This document shows, piece after piece, positions 25,376 to 33,759 of a DNA stretch of 64,000 nucleotides. The notes below the pieces were generated by a model. That model made no database searches. It worked only from the letters and a program-made list of their open reading frames with translations, and was not told the DNA's origin. This DNA comes from Gaiella sp038230035 (GTDB lineage Bacteria > Actinomycetota > Thermoleophilia > Gaiellales > Gaiellaceae), in NCBI GenBank assembly GCA_038230035.1, contig JBBRNX010000004.1, positions 62,001 to 126,000 of the forward strand, read 5' to 3'. Each line of letters opens with the position of its first letter. Position 1 is the stretch's first letter. The position numbers were made by a program, and so were the translations under genes.

Positions 25376-26479
25376 CTAGGCGGGATCGGCGAGCGCGTCG
25401 TACACAAGCCGCTGGAAGTGCTGCAGCAAATGCTCGCTGCTTCCGAGGAGGCGGCCGTGCTCGAGGACGCCAGAGCGCAGGCCGCGATGGACGGACTCCA
25501 CGAGCTCGGTGTCCTCCAGGCCGACGTCCGTGCCGAACGCGGTGATCTCCTCCACGACCTCGTCCGGCGTGCCCGGCGCCCAGAAGCCGTCGACGAACGT
25601 CGCCGTGCTCTCAGCGTCGAGTGGCTGGAAGACGAGCACGCGCACGTGAGGCGGGCCGGGGAACGTGTTCAGCGTCCAGTTCGGCCAGATGTAGTGGAAC
25701 TGGCTCTCGGAAATCGCGCCCACCGGCTCGTACGGCCGCTCGCGCCCGTTGCCGCCTCGCACCGGCGCGACCTGGCTCGAAGTCCATCTCGCAGTGGTCA
25801 GTCGGTAAGAATCCGGATCGACATCGATCAGCCGGCTGAAGCTCTTGTGCGCGACAGGGCAGTGGTAGCACTCGAGAAAGTTCTCGACCACGATCTTCCA
25901 GTTCGCGTGGATGACGAGCTCGCGCGAGCGACCGCGGTACGCCATCGTCGCCGCGTCGAGCCCGCTACGGGCGATCCGCGCCGGCAGGTCGCCCAGGGTC
26001 TCCCGGAGCGGTGCAGCATCGACATCGGGATTCACGAACACGAGCGGCCCCCAGGTGTCGACGAGCACCGGCAGCAGTCCCCAATCCGCCTTGTCGAACC
26101 CGGGCTCGCGGTCCGAGCGGGGTGCAGCCCGGAGCGAGCCGTCGAGGTCGTACGTCCACGCGTGGTAGGGGCACTGCAGCGTCTCGCGCCGCCCGCATCC
26201 ATGCGCAACCTCGTGGCCGCGGTGCCGGCAGACGTTGACGAACCCCCGCAACTCGCCGTCGCGGCCACACACGACCACGATCGGCACGCCGCCCGCGCGG
26301 CAGGTGAAGAACGCTCCCGGCTCTGCGACGTCGCCCGCAACCCCCGCGTACTGCCACGAGCGGCTGAAGATCCGCTCTTGCTCGAGCTTCAGGATCTCAG
26401 GCGCCGAGTACCAGGAAGCGGGCAGCGTGAGCCCCTGCTCGAGGTTGCGAAGAACGGCCGAGTCAAGTGCGGCAGCCAC
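25376..26479 (-). CDS. Second Rieske non-haem iron oxygenase (quaternary-amine type)
   Basis: 367 aa paralogue of the product at 23376. Rieske motifs C84/H86 (NVCRHRGH) and CPYHAWTYD; iron site ENFLECYHCPVAHKSF, very like carnitine oxygenase CntA (ECYHCP..HKS). The start is GTG 26479, preceded by TACGTT (26487-26492) at 7 nt and TTGGAG 18 bp further up: a good leaderless promoter. It is downstream of the ABM-like and AmiC-like genes on the same strand, but may be transcribed separately. No reductase partner is visible. Confidence 0.87.
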   Translation of the reverse strand: MAAALDSAVLRNLEQGLTLPASWYSAPEILKLEQERIFSRSWQYAGVAGDVAEPGAFFTCRAGGVPIVVVCGRDGELRGFVNVCRHRGHEVAHGCGRRETLQCPYHAWTYDLDGSLRAAPRSDREPGFDKADWGLLPVLVDTWGPLVFVNPDVDAAPLRETLGDLPARIARSGLDAATMAYRGRSRELVIHANWKIVVENFLECYHCPVAHKSFSRLIDVDPDSYRLTTARWTSSQVAPVRGGNGRERPYEPVGAISESQFHYIWPNWTLNTFPGPPHVRVLVFQPLDAESTATFVDGFWAPGTPDEVVEEITAFGTDVGLEDTELVESVHRGLRSGVLEHGRLLGSSEHLLQHFQRLVYDALADPA

Positions 26480-26591
26480 GCCGGAGAACGTACATCGCCA
26501 CGGTCGGTGTCTCCAACATGGCACGAGGTGTGCAGCCGGCAGGGGCGGCGACCACGGGTCTCGTGGCGCCGCCCCTGCCGCGTCGGTCGGA

Positions 26592-26864
26592 TCAGGCGTC
26601 GCAGTGGCTGACGAGCTGCGCCGCCTGCGGCCTCGACTTGTGTCCGGCCTGCTGCATGATCGGCGGCACCTCCGGATCCGAGACGAAGCTCTGCCAGCCC
26701 TGCTCGTCCCAGTCGAAGATGACCCACACCCGATCCTCCTCGGAGGGATCACGGAAGATCGTCGCGCCCTTCGAGCCGTGCTGCTTGCGCTTCTCGGCAC
26801 CCTTCGTCGTGAAGACTTCGAGGAAGCGCTGGACGTCCTCGACCTGCGTTGTTGCGAGGAGCAT
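26592..26864 (-). CDS. Small dimeric alpha/beta-barrel (ABM-like) protein
   Basis: 90 aa. The pattern VQRFLEVFTTKGAEKRKQHGS, ATIFRDPSEEDRVWVIFDWDEQGWQSFVSDPEVPPIMQQAG fits antibiotic-biosynthesis-monooxygenase/ferredoxin-like folds, where a small barrel dimer acts as a cofactor-free enzyme or stress protein. AAAGGAG precedes the ATG. It lies 44 nt after the AmiC-like gene on the same strand. Function not assignable. Confidence 0.75.
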   Translation of the reverse strand: MLLATTQVEDVQRFLEVFTTKGAEKRKQHGSKGATIFRDPSEEDRVWVIFDWDEQGWQSFVSDPEVPPIMQQAGHKSRPQAAQLVSHCDA

Positions 26865-26908
26865 GTCGTTCTCCTTTCGCCGTGCGTGGTTAGGGATGGA
26901 CTCGTAGG

Positions 26909-28036
26909 TCAGACGGCGAGAGCCGGCGCCTCGACCAAACGCTCTTGCGGGTCGATCGCACCGAGGCTCTCGACGATCTCGAACCGGCCGCCTCGGGCCT
27001 GCGCGATATACATCTGGAGACGCAGGTGATGCTGCCCGGGGACCATCGCCGCCGGCCCACCCGGCCCCTCGGCGATCTCTGCCCGATCGAGCGCGGCGAT
27101 CACATCAGCCTGGTCGAGCGACCCAACCTCGCTCACAGCGGCGGCCCAGAGCCGCAGCCCGCGGTAGAGGCCGGAGCACGCGCTGCCACCCGTGAACTTC
27201 GCGTCGCCGGGGTAGAGCGCGTCGTACTGCGCGAGGAGCTTCTGGCTGAACGGATCCTCGACGGCCTGGTAGTAGTCGAGGCAGCTGTAGAGACCCTCGC
27301 AGTGGGCGGCCGGCATCAGATTGAGGAAGTTCTCGTCCATGTACGTGCAGACGAGCTGGCCGCCTCGGCCGACGAAGCGTGAGTCGTACAGCTGCTCGAA
27401 GAACGGCGACAGCCCTGGTGGCACGATCGTGTTGAAGACGACGTCGGCGCCGCTTGCCGTGATGCGCTCGACGGTCGCCGCGTAGTCCGTGTGGTCGAAC
27501 GCGTAGTACTCCTCACCGACGATCTCGCCGCCGTTCGCGGTGACGGCCTCCGTGACACGCTCGTTCAAGACGTGCGGCCAGATGTAGTCGGCCGAGGGTA
27601 GGTAGAACCTCTTCGCGCCCGTCTTCTCCATCAGCCACGGGATCAGCGGATCGACCTGCTGCGCAGGCCCGGGACCGGTACAGAAGATGAGCGGATCGGA
27701 CTCCTGGCCCTCGTACTGCTCGGGGTAGATGTAGAGCGTCTTCCCCTCCACGACAGCCGGGCCTTTGATCGCCTGGCGGGTCGAGCTGTAGATGCCGCCG
27801 AGGATGACGTCGACCGCGTCCTCCCGCACGAGCTTCTCGGCCTTCTCGGCCGCGACGATGTCGTCGGTCGCGCTGTCCTCGAGGCAGAGCTCGAGCTGAC
27901 GTCCCAGAACGCCGCCCTTGGCGTTGATGTCGCCGATCACCATCCGCGCGACGTTTGCATTGGCGATGCCGACGAACGAGAGCGGGCCGGTCTGGTCCGC
28001 GATCACTCCCACCTTGATCGTGCTTGCGCTCGACAT
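26909..28036 (-). CDS. AmiC/UrtA-like substrate-binding protein lacking a signal peptide
   Basis: 375 aa of the type-1 periplasmic-binding fold, amide/urea subgroup (Peripla_BP_5): IKVGVIADQTGPLSFVGIAN, ILGGIYSSTRQAIKGPAVVEG, FNTIVPPGLSPFFEQLYD. It starts MSSASTIKVG at ATG 28036 with GGAGGGA directly upstream, so there is no export signal, as in the cytoplasmic amide sensor AmiC of Pseudomonas. No permease or ATPase of this transporter class is nearby, and a LuxR-type regulator is divergent 59 nt away. A sensor role is therefore more likely than transport. Confidence 0.85.
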   Translation of the reverse strand: MSSASTIKVGVIADQTGPLSFVGIANANVARMVIGDINAKGGVLGRQLELCLEDSATDDIVAAEKAEKLVREDAVDVILGGIYSSTRQAIKGPAVVEGKTLYIYPEQYEGQESDPLIFCTGPGPAQQVDPLIPWLMEKTGAKRFYLPSADYIWPHVLNERVTEAVTANGGEIVGEEYYAFDHTDYAATVERITASGADVVFNTIVPPGLSPFFEQLYDSRFVGRGGQLVCTYMDENFLNLMPAAHCEGLYSCLDYYQAVEDPFSQKLLAQYDALYPGDAKFTGGSACSGLYRGLRLWAAAVSEVGSLDQADVIAALDRAEIAEGPGGPAAMVPGQHHLRLQMYIAQARGGRFEIVESLGAIDPQERLVEAPALAV

Positions 28037-28094
28037 GATCCCTCCGTCTCTGACGCGGTACCTGTCTGAGCAACGCTCGGCAGGGCGCGCTGGT

Positions 28095-29708
28095 GTGGGA
28101 AGATGCTCCCCCATCGCTCGCGCCGAAACATCGGGAGTACGCCCTATCTTTTCTCCATCACTCCGCCTCGCCGAGCTCGTCGCCACGCTGGCGCTCGCAC
28201 AGGACAACGCGTTCGGCCAGCCGCTCGAGTCGCAGCTCCGCTCCTGCCTCCTCGCGAGCTGGTTGTGCGAGGAGGCGGAGTTCGAGGACGACGTGCGAAC
28301 GGACGTCTACTGGGTCTCGCTCCTGCGCTACATCGGCTGCACCGGTCATGCGCACGAGGTCGCCACCCTGTTCGGCGACGAGATCGCGATCCGGGCCCAG
28401 ACGCTCGTCCACGACGGCGGGAACCCCGCCGAGGTGATGCGCGACGTCTTCGAGTACGCGACCAGGTGGCGTCCCGAGAACGAGCGCGAGGCGGTCGTCA
28501 AGATGCTGCAGGAGACGGCCCACGAATGGGCAGTGCACAACTTCGCCTCGGGCTGCGAAGTGGCCGACATGCTCGTGGTGAGGCTCGACTTCGGACCGAG
28601 CATCCGTGAGGCGCTGGCCTGCACGTTCGAGCGCTGGAACGGCAAGGGGTTTCCACGGCACGTCAGCGGCGACACGATCCCGCTGCCGATGCGAATCGTC
28701 CATCTGAGCCATGACATGGAGGCGATCGGCCGTCTCTTCTCGCCCGAGCAAGCCGTCGCCGCCGCCCGCGACCGTCGGGACCAGACCTACGACCCGGTGC
28801 TCGCCGACCTCTTCCTCGAGCACGGCGCGGCCTGGTTCGAGCGGCTCCGCGAGACAGAGCCGTGGGACGCCGTCCTCGCGCTCGAACCCGAGCCCCGGCG
28901 CACGCTGGAGGGCGAGGCGCTCGACCACGCGCTCGAGGTGGCAGCCGACTTCATCGATCTCAAGTCGTCGTACTGGGGCGGGCATAGCCGCCGGTGTGCA
29001 CAGCTCGCAGCGGATGCGGCCCGCGTACTCGGCTTTGCCGAAGAGGACACGACCGCGCTTCGCCGAGCGGCACTCGTGCACGACTTCGGCACGAGTGCGG
29101 TGCCGAACTCGATCTGGGACAAGCCCGGCCCGCTCACACGCACGGAGTTCGACCGCGTCGAGCTTCACCCGATGCTCACCGAGCAGATGCTCCGCCGCTC
29201 GCCGGCCTTCGCCACCCTGACCCCGGCCGCCTCGGCTCATCACGAGAAGTGCAACGGGTCGGGCTACCACAGGCGGCTCCGATCGGATACCGGCGATCGA
29301 GGAGCGTGCGTGCTCGCGGCGACCGAGATCTACGTCGGCATGACCACCGAGCGCGCAGATCGGCCGCGCTTCGCCGACGACGAGGCGGCCGCCGAGCTGC
29401 GTCGCCTCGAAGCAGACGGCGTGCTCGAGCCGAGCGCAACACGCGCCGTTCTCGTCGCCGCGGGCCACGGCGAGCCCGAAGCCCGTGTGCGAAAGCGGCC
29501 CCACAATCGAGGCGGACTGTCAGGCCGGGAGGTCGACGTGCTCCAACTCGCCGCGCGTGGCCTCACGACCCGCCAGATCGCCGACCGGCTCGTCATCTCC
29601 CCCAAGACCGCCGACCACCACATCCAGCACATCTACACGAAAATCGGCGTCTCGACCCGAGCCGCCGCCGCTCTGTGGGCGATGCAGAACGACTACGTCG
29701 TCGGCTGA
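28095..29708 (+). CDS. Tandem HD-domain regulator with LuxR-type HTH
   Basis: 537 aa from GTG 28095 (start uncertain). Residues ~25-240 form a degenerate HD-GYP-like domain: the HD pair is replaced in SLLRYIGCTGHA and the HHE..GxGYP motif reads FERWNGKGFPRH. Residues ~275-420 form a second, better kept HD domain (AALVHDFGTSAVP; ASAHHEKCNGSGYHRR). The C-terminus is a GerE/LuxR helix-turn-helix, LSGREVDVLQLAARGLTTRQ then KTADHHIQHIYTKIGVSTRA. It probably turns a small-molecule or nucleotide signal into transcriptional control of the divergent AmiC-like gene and neighbours. Confidence 0.85.
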   Translation: MGRCSPIARAETSGVRPIFSPSLRLAELVATLALAQDNAFGQPLESQLRSCLLASWLCEEAEFEDDVRTDVYWVSLLRYIGCTGHAHEVATLFGDEIAIRAQTLVHDGGNPAEVMRDVFEYATRWRPENEREAVVKMLQETAHEWAVHNFASGCEVADMLVVRLDFGPSIREALACTFERWNGKGFPRHVSGDTIPLPMRIVHLSHDMEAIGRLFSPEQAVAAARDRRDQTYDPVLADLFLEHGAAWFERLRETEPWDAVLALEPEPRRTLEGEALDHALEVAADFIDLKSSYWGGHSRRCAQLAADAARVLGFAEEDTTALRRAALVHDFGTSAVPNSIWDKPGPLTRTEFDRVELHPMLTEQMLRRSPAFATLTPAASAHHEKCNGSGYHRRLRSDTGDRGACVLAATEIYVGMTTERADRPRFADDEAAAELRRLEADGVLEPSATRAVLVAAGHGEPEARVRKRPHNRGGLSGREVDVLQLAARGLTTRQIADRLVISPKTADHHIQHIYTKIGVSTRAAAALWAMQNDYVVG

Positions 29709-29827
29709 GTCCGCGCGAGCGGGCAAGGCGGACGGAGTGGCAGAAATCGGGCCCGAACCCATGGTTGTCGACGCTATCCCCGTACATCGGGGGCATGGAA
29801 CCAAACGGGGCACGTTCGAACCCTCGA

Positions 29828-30280
29828 CTACAACTTGGCGGGCTGCGGCACGAGTCTGACGTGTTCACCGGGAGCGAGACATGCCACGAGCGTCATGTCG
29901 TGCGGATCACGCACCTGAATCTCGCTGCCGTCTGGCAGGCGCAGACGGTTGAGGCAGTGGGAGAGGCCGTGTGCGTCCGGCTGGCACTCCTCGTCGGTGA
30001 GAACGATCGCGTCGACTGCCGCGGTTGGCATCGTCCCACTCACGAGCTTCGCGCGAAGACCGTCGGAGTTGGACGGGGACGGCATCCTGCTGGAGATCTG
30101 CAGCTGGCGTTGCGCCGGAAGGGCTGTGCCGTGCGGGTCGACAGCCACGGTGTGAGAGCGGGACGCTCGCTCGATGACGAGCCCGGTGCCAGCGAGCACC
30201 AGAATCGCCAAAAGGGCGGCTCCTAGCGTCCGGCGGGTGCTCATACGCCTACTCGTATCCGTCCGCCTCTTACGCGTCAT
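29828..30280 (-). CDS. Membrane-anchored protein of unknown function near copper genes
   Basis: 150 aa from ATG 30280 (ATG 30244 is an alternative). A basic N-terminus is followed by one hydrophobic helix (LGAALLAILVLAGTGLVI), then an extracytoplasmic domain with DEECQPDAHGLSHCLNRLRL, DPHDMTLVACLAPGEHVRL: three Cys and several His residues that could bind a metal. It is close to the copper module but divergent from the 48-aa membrane protein. No family name recognised. Confidence 0.65.
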   Translation of the reverse strand: MTRKRRTDTSRRMSTRRTLGAALLAILVLAGTGLVIERASRSHTVAVDPHGTALPAQRQLQISSRMPSPSNSDGLRAKLVSGTMPTAAVDAIVLTDEECQPDAHGLSHCLNRLRLPDGSEIQVRDPHDMTLVACLAPGEHVRLVPQPAKL

Positions 30281-30453
30281 CAGCAACTACCCCGATCGCG
30301 GCTGCGGAACTTCCGCGACCGTCCGTTGTGCGGCCGCCCACCTATTGAGGGGCGCGAAGCCGTGTTTTCCCGCAAGCCGATCCGCGTACGCAACGAAGCG
30401 CAAGTCGCGCCGCCGCACGACGATGCAGTAGATCACCAACAGGAGGCTCTCCG

Positions 30454-30600
30454 ATGATGCACGGGTATGGCATTGATGGCTGGGATTGGTACTGGATGGT
30501 GCCGATGATGCTCTTCTGGATCGTCGTTCTCGCCGCCGCCCTCTACGCGGCTGTCAGGTTGGCCCTACACCACGAGCGCCACACAACCAACAGGTCCTGA
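30454..30600 (+). CDS. 48-aa Met/Trp/His-rich membrane protein
   Basis: AGGAGG lies 7 nt before ATG 30454, one of the best ribosome-binding sites in the window. The peptide begins MMHGYGIDGWDWYWM, has one helix (MLFWIVVLAAALYAAVRLAL) and ends HHERHTTNRS. Small MMHG-type membrane proteins of this shape commonly lie next to copper or heavy-metal genes in actinobacteria. The Met and His content suggests metal contact, which is inference. Confidence 0.75.
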   Translation: MMHGYGIDGWDWYWMVPMMLFWIVVLAAALYAAVRLALHHERHTTNRS

Positions 30601-30751
30601 CGGTCACGCGAGCAGCTCAATCTCAGACCGCCGACCGGGGAGCCGAGCTGGCGCATGGCTAGCCCGGGAGTGTGCGTTTCCAACCGGGCGTCCGATGGCT
30701 GCGATCAGCCAATGCGGCGGCTCCCGAGCCTTGTCGCGCCGACCCACTGTG

Positions 30752-30768
30752 ATACCCTGGGCGGGTAT
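30752..30768. promoter_or_regulatory. CsoR-type operator ATACCC-N5-GGGTAT
   Basis: Perfect 6-bp inverted repeat 20 nt before copZ, matching the known CsoR site pattern (TACCC..GGGTA). With csoR as last gene of the operon this gives autoregulated copper induction. Confidence 0.75.
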
Positions 30769-30788
30769 ACCGACGTGGAGGTACCGCG

Positions 30789-30989
30789 ATGACCGAGATC
30801 ATCTACACCGTTCCCGACATGAGCTGCGGCCACTGCGAGGCCGCGGTGAGTGCCGAGCTTGAGGAGGTCGCTGGCGTGGAGTCGGTGGACGTCGACCTCG
30901 ACACCAAGCGCGTCGTCGTCCGTGGCGACAAGCTGGACGACCATGCTCTGCGGGCAGCGATCGACGAGGCCGGATACAAGGCGTCGTGA
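30789..30989 (+). CDS. copZ: Copper chaperone, CopZ-like heavy-metal-associated domain
   Basis: 66 aa, a single HMA fold with MSCGHCEAAV metal site (Cys-x-x-Cys), beta-alpha-beta pattern VDVDLDTKRVVV, and the C-terminal tyrosine region DEAGYKAS. It hands Cu(I) to CopA or CsoR in the cytosol. GGAGG precedes the ATG. Its TGA overlaps the copA ATG (TGATG). Confidence 0.92.
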   Translation: MTEIIYTVPDMSCGHCEAAVSAELEEVAGVESVDVDLDTKRVVVRGDKLDDHALRAAIDEAGYKAS

Positions 30990-33142
30990 TGGCTGTCCTC
31001 GCCGAACCGACCGCGAAGAGGAGCGAGCTCAGGCTCGACCTGCAGGGGATGACCTGCGCTTCTTGCGCGGGTCGGATCGAGAAGAAGCTGAACAAGCTCG
31101 AAGGTGTCGACGCGACCGTCAACTTCGCTACCGAGCAGGCCACCGTGCGTTGCGACCCGTCCGTCACGGTCGATCAGCTCGTGGACGTCGTCGAGTCGGT
31201 CGGCTACCGCGCACACGAAGCTGCTTCGGCCTACGGCTCGCACGAGGGTCATGACGGGGCCGGCGGGCACCATCACCTCGACGAGGCGCTCGCCGTTCTG
31301 ACCCGCCGATTGGTGGTCGCGATCGTCCTCACGGTCCCGGTCGCCCTCTTGGCCATGCTGTCGCCGCTGCAGTTCGCACGCTGGGAGTGGGTGGCGCTTG
31401 TGCTCTCGGCGCCCGTTGTTTTCTATTCGGGCATTGGCTTCCATCGAATGGCGTTGAAGACGGCCCGTCATTTCGCGGCCAACATGGACACCCTGATCTC
31501 GCTCGGAACGCTCGCGGCTTGGTCGTGGTCGACAGTCGTCCTGGTTGCCGGTCTCAAGATCGACACCTACTTCGAGGTGTCGGCTGTGGTCACGACCTTG
31601 ATCCTGCTCGGCCGCTACCTCGAAGCGCACGCGAAGGGCCGTTCCTCGGAGGCGATCCGCAAGCTCCTGGAGCTCGGCGTCAAGGAAGCTCATGTGCTGC
31701 GAGCCGGCGAGGAGATCCTTGTCCCCATTGATCAGCTGCAGGTCGACGATCTGTTCGTCGTCCGACCCGGGGAGAAGGTCGCGACCGACGGCGTCGTCGC
31801 CGAGGGCGAGTCGGCGCTCGACCAGTCGATGCTGACCGGCGAGTCCTTACCAATCGAGGTTGCAACCGGCTCGGAAGTCGCGGGAGCAACGGTCAACACA
31901 TACGGTCGGCTGGTCGTTCGCGCCACGAAGGTTGGCGCTGACACCGCGCTGGCGCAGATCGCACGCTTGGTCGACGCGGCCCAGTCCGGGAAGGCGCCTG
32001 TGCAGCGGCTCGCCGACCGTGTCTCGGCGATCTTTGTGCCGATCGTGATCGTTCTCTCTCTGTCGACGCTTGCCGGGTGGCTCGTTTCCGGCGCCTCAGC
32101 CGCGACTGCTTTTACCGCCGCCGTCACCGTCTTGATCATTGCCTGCCCCTGCGCGCTCGGTCTGGCCACGCCGACCGCGTTGATGGTGGGCACGGGTCGC
32201 GGCGCCCAGATGGGCATCCTGATCAAAGGCCCCGAGATCCTCGAACAGACCCGCCGCGTCGACACCATCGTGCTCGACAAGACCGGCACGGTGACCGAAG
32301 GGAAGATGGAGCTGGCCGAGGTAGCGCTCTTGAACGGTGCTGCGCGCACCGACGTTCTGCGCTTGGCTGGCGCGGTCGAGGCAGCCTCGGAGCATCCCAT
32401 CGCGCAGGCGGTCGCCCGAGCAGCGCAGGCCGAGGTTGGCCGATTGCCTGAGGTTGTCGGCTTCCGCAACCAGGCTGGTGTCGGCGTCTCCGGCGTCGTT
32501 GACGGCCGCGAGGTCGTCGTCGGGCGGCAGAACGGCGAGATCGTTGTCTCCTGGGATGGCACGGCGCGGGCGACGCTCGCGGTCCGCGACACGGTCAAGG
32601 CGTCGAGCGCGGAAGCAATCCGCGAGCTCAAAGCGCTCGGCCTGACCCCAGTGCTTATGACCGGCGACTCCAAGGAAACGGCCGAGCAGGTCGCCCGCGA
32701 GGTCGGCATCGAGCACGTGCTGGCCGAGGTCTATCCCGACGACAAGGTCACCGAGATCAAACGGCTACAAACCGAGGGACACCAAGTTGCGATGGTCGGC
32801 GACGGCGTCAACGACGCGCCGGCCCTGGCCCAGGCCAACCTCGGCCTGGCCATCGGAACCGGCACCGACGTAGCGATCGAAGCCTCCGACCTGACCCTGG
32901 TCTCCGGCGACCTACGCGCGGCCGCCGACGCCATCCGCCTGGCACGCAGGACATTGCGGACGATCAAAGGCAACCTCTTCTGGGCCTTCGCCTACAACGT
33001 CGCCGCAATCCCGCTCGCGGTTGCCGGGCTCTTGAATCCGATCGTCGCCGGCGCCGCGATGGCCGCCTCGAGCCTCTTCGTCGTCACCAACTCGCTGCGG
33101 CTGCGACGCTTCCGCAGCGCACGACAAGGAGCACCGGCATGA
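30989..33142 (+). CDS. copA: Copper-exporting P1B-type ATPase
   Basis: 717 aa. N-terminal HMA domain with GMTCASCAGRIEKK (C23, C26), a short His-rich linker (HEGHDGAGGHHH), eight membrane helices with the ion-site CPC near residue 386 (IACPCALGLATPTALM), phosphorylation motif DKTGTVTEGK (D430), the P1B-specific SEHPIAQAV, and hinge GDGVNDAPALAQANLGLAIG (~603). CPC marks the Cu(I) subgroup. It lies between copZ and csoR with overlapping stops and starts, so one operon. Confidence 0.95.
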   Translation: MAVLAEPTAKRSELRLDLQGMTCASCAGRIEKKLNKLEGVDATVNFATEQATVRCDPSVTVDQLVDVVESVGYRAHEAASAYGSHEGHDGAGGHHHLDEALAVLTRRLVVAIVLTVPVALLAMLSPLQFARWEWVALVLSAPVVFYSGIGFHRMALKTARHFAANMDTLISLGTLAAWSWSTVVLVAGLKIDTYFEVSAVVTTLILLGRYLEAHAKGRSSEAIRKLLELGVKEAHVLRAGEEILVPIDQLQVDDLFVVRPGEKVATDGVVAEGESALDQSMLTGESLPIEVATGSEVAGATVNTYGRLVVRATKVGADTALAQIARLVDAAQSGKAPVQRLADRVSAIFVPIVIVLSLSTLAGWLVSGASAATAFTAAVTVLIIACPCALGLATPTALMVGTGRGAQMGILIKGPEILEQTRRVDTIVLDKTGTVTEGKMELAEVALLNGAARTDVLRLAGAVEAASEHPIAQAVARAAQAEVGRLPEVVGFRNQAGVGVSGVVDGREVVVGRQNGEIVVSWDGTARATLAVRDTVKASSAEAIRELKALGLTPVLMTGDSKETAEQVAREVGIEHVLAEVYPDDKVTEIKRLQTEGHQVAMVGDGVNDAPALAQANLGLAIGTGTDVAIEASDLTLVSGDLRAAADAIRLARRTLRTIKGNLFWAFAYNVAAIPLAVAGLLNPIVAGAAMAASSLFVVTNSLRLRRFRSARQGAPA

Positions 33143-33450
33143 CTGAGATCACAACCACCCCGACTTACGGCTACACGAAGGACAAAGAGGCCCTCGTCAA
33201 GCGTCTGCACCGGATCGAGGGCCAGGTGCGCGGCATCGAGAAGATGGTCGAAGACGACCGCTACTGCATCGACATCCTCACCCAGATCGCCGCCGTCAAC
33301 ACCGCGCTCGAATCCCTCGCATTCAAGATCCTCGACCAACACGTGCGCCACTGCGTCGCCGGCGCTCTCCAATCCGGAGACGCAGCCGACGCTGCAACGA
33401 AAACCGAGGAACTGCTCGAAGCCGTCCAACGCTTCTCACGCACGCGCTGA
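33139..33450 (+). CDS. csoR: CsoR-family copper-sensing repressor
   Basis: 103 aa all-alpha repressor. Metal ligands of the C-H-C type are visible: C43 in DDRYCIDIL, H68 and C72 in DQHVRHCVAG. KRLHRIEGQVRGIEKMVEDD is the family signature helix. Cu(I) binding releases it from DNA; the ATACCC/GGGTAT site upstream of copZ is its likely target. ATG overlaps the copA stop by 4 nt. Confidence 0.93.
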   Translation: MTEITTTPTYGYTKDKEALVKRLHRIEGQVRGIEKMVEDDRYCIDILTQIAAVNTALESLAFKILDQHVRHCVAGALQSGDAADAATKTEELLEAVQRFSRTR

Positions 33451-33663
33451 TCGGTCGCCGTTTTCGACTCACCGGCCACCGAGTTGGCGAGGCCATGTTC
33501 CCATACGGGCCATTTGCTGGTCGAACGGCGAGACCACCGCGGCGACGATGAGGCTTCGGCTCAAGGTCAGTCAGAAGCTCTCCATCGCGGGTTGGTGCGT
33601 GTGCGTTCCATCTACCAACCCCCCTGCTCGGGTCGGGTTCGTACCTGACACTTTCCTGTTCGC

Positions 33664-33679
33664 GTTTCCGCGGGGAAAC
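33664..33679 (-). terminator. Stem-loop downstream of tRNA-Ala
   Basis: GTTTCC / GGAAAC, 6-bp perfect stem with a 4-nt loop, 8 nt past the tRNA 3' end. No T-run. The remainder of 33451-33686 shows no gene. Confidence 0.35.
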
Positions 33680-33686
33680 ACGGGTA

Positions 33687-33759
33687 TGGAGCCGAGGGGG
33701 CTCGAACCCCTGACCTTCTGGCTGCCAGCCAGACGCTCTCCCAGCTGAGCTACGGCCCC
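33687..33759 (-). tRNA. tRNA-Ala (GGC)
   Basis: 73-nt cloverleaf: 7-bp acceptor (GGGGCCG with CGGCTCC), D-arm GCTCAGCTGGGAGAGC, anticodon stem TCTGG/CCAGA with loop CTGGCAG (anticodon GGC), T-arm GGGGTTCGAGCCCC, discriminator A, no encoded CCA. Its first 10 nt overlap the 3' end of the endonuclease gene. Confidence 0.97.

Noticed and set aside
30601..30751. Separate gene between the 48-aa membrane protein and copZ
   Set aside because: No ORF with a ribosome-binding site or coding pattern; the stretch is best read as the copZ upstream region.
33682..33748. Plus-strand peptide MEPRGLEPLTFWLPARRSPS at the tRNA-Ala gene
   Set aside because: It is the antisense translation of tRNA-Ala, a well-known spurious protein. 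The same applies to short plus-strand ORFs across tRNA-Leu, tRNA-Arg and tRNA-His.
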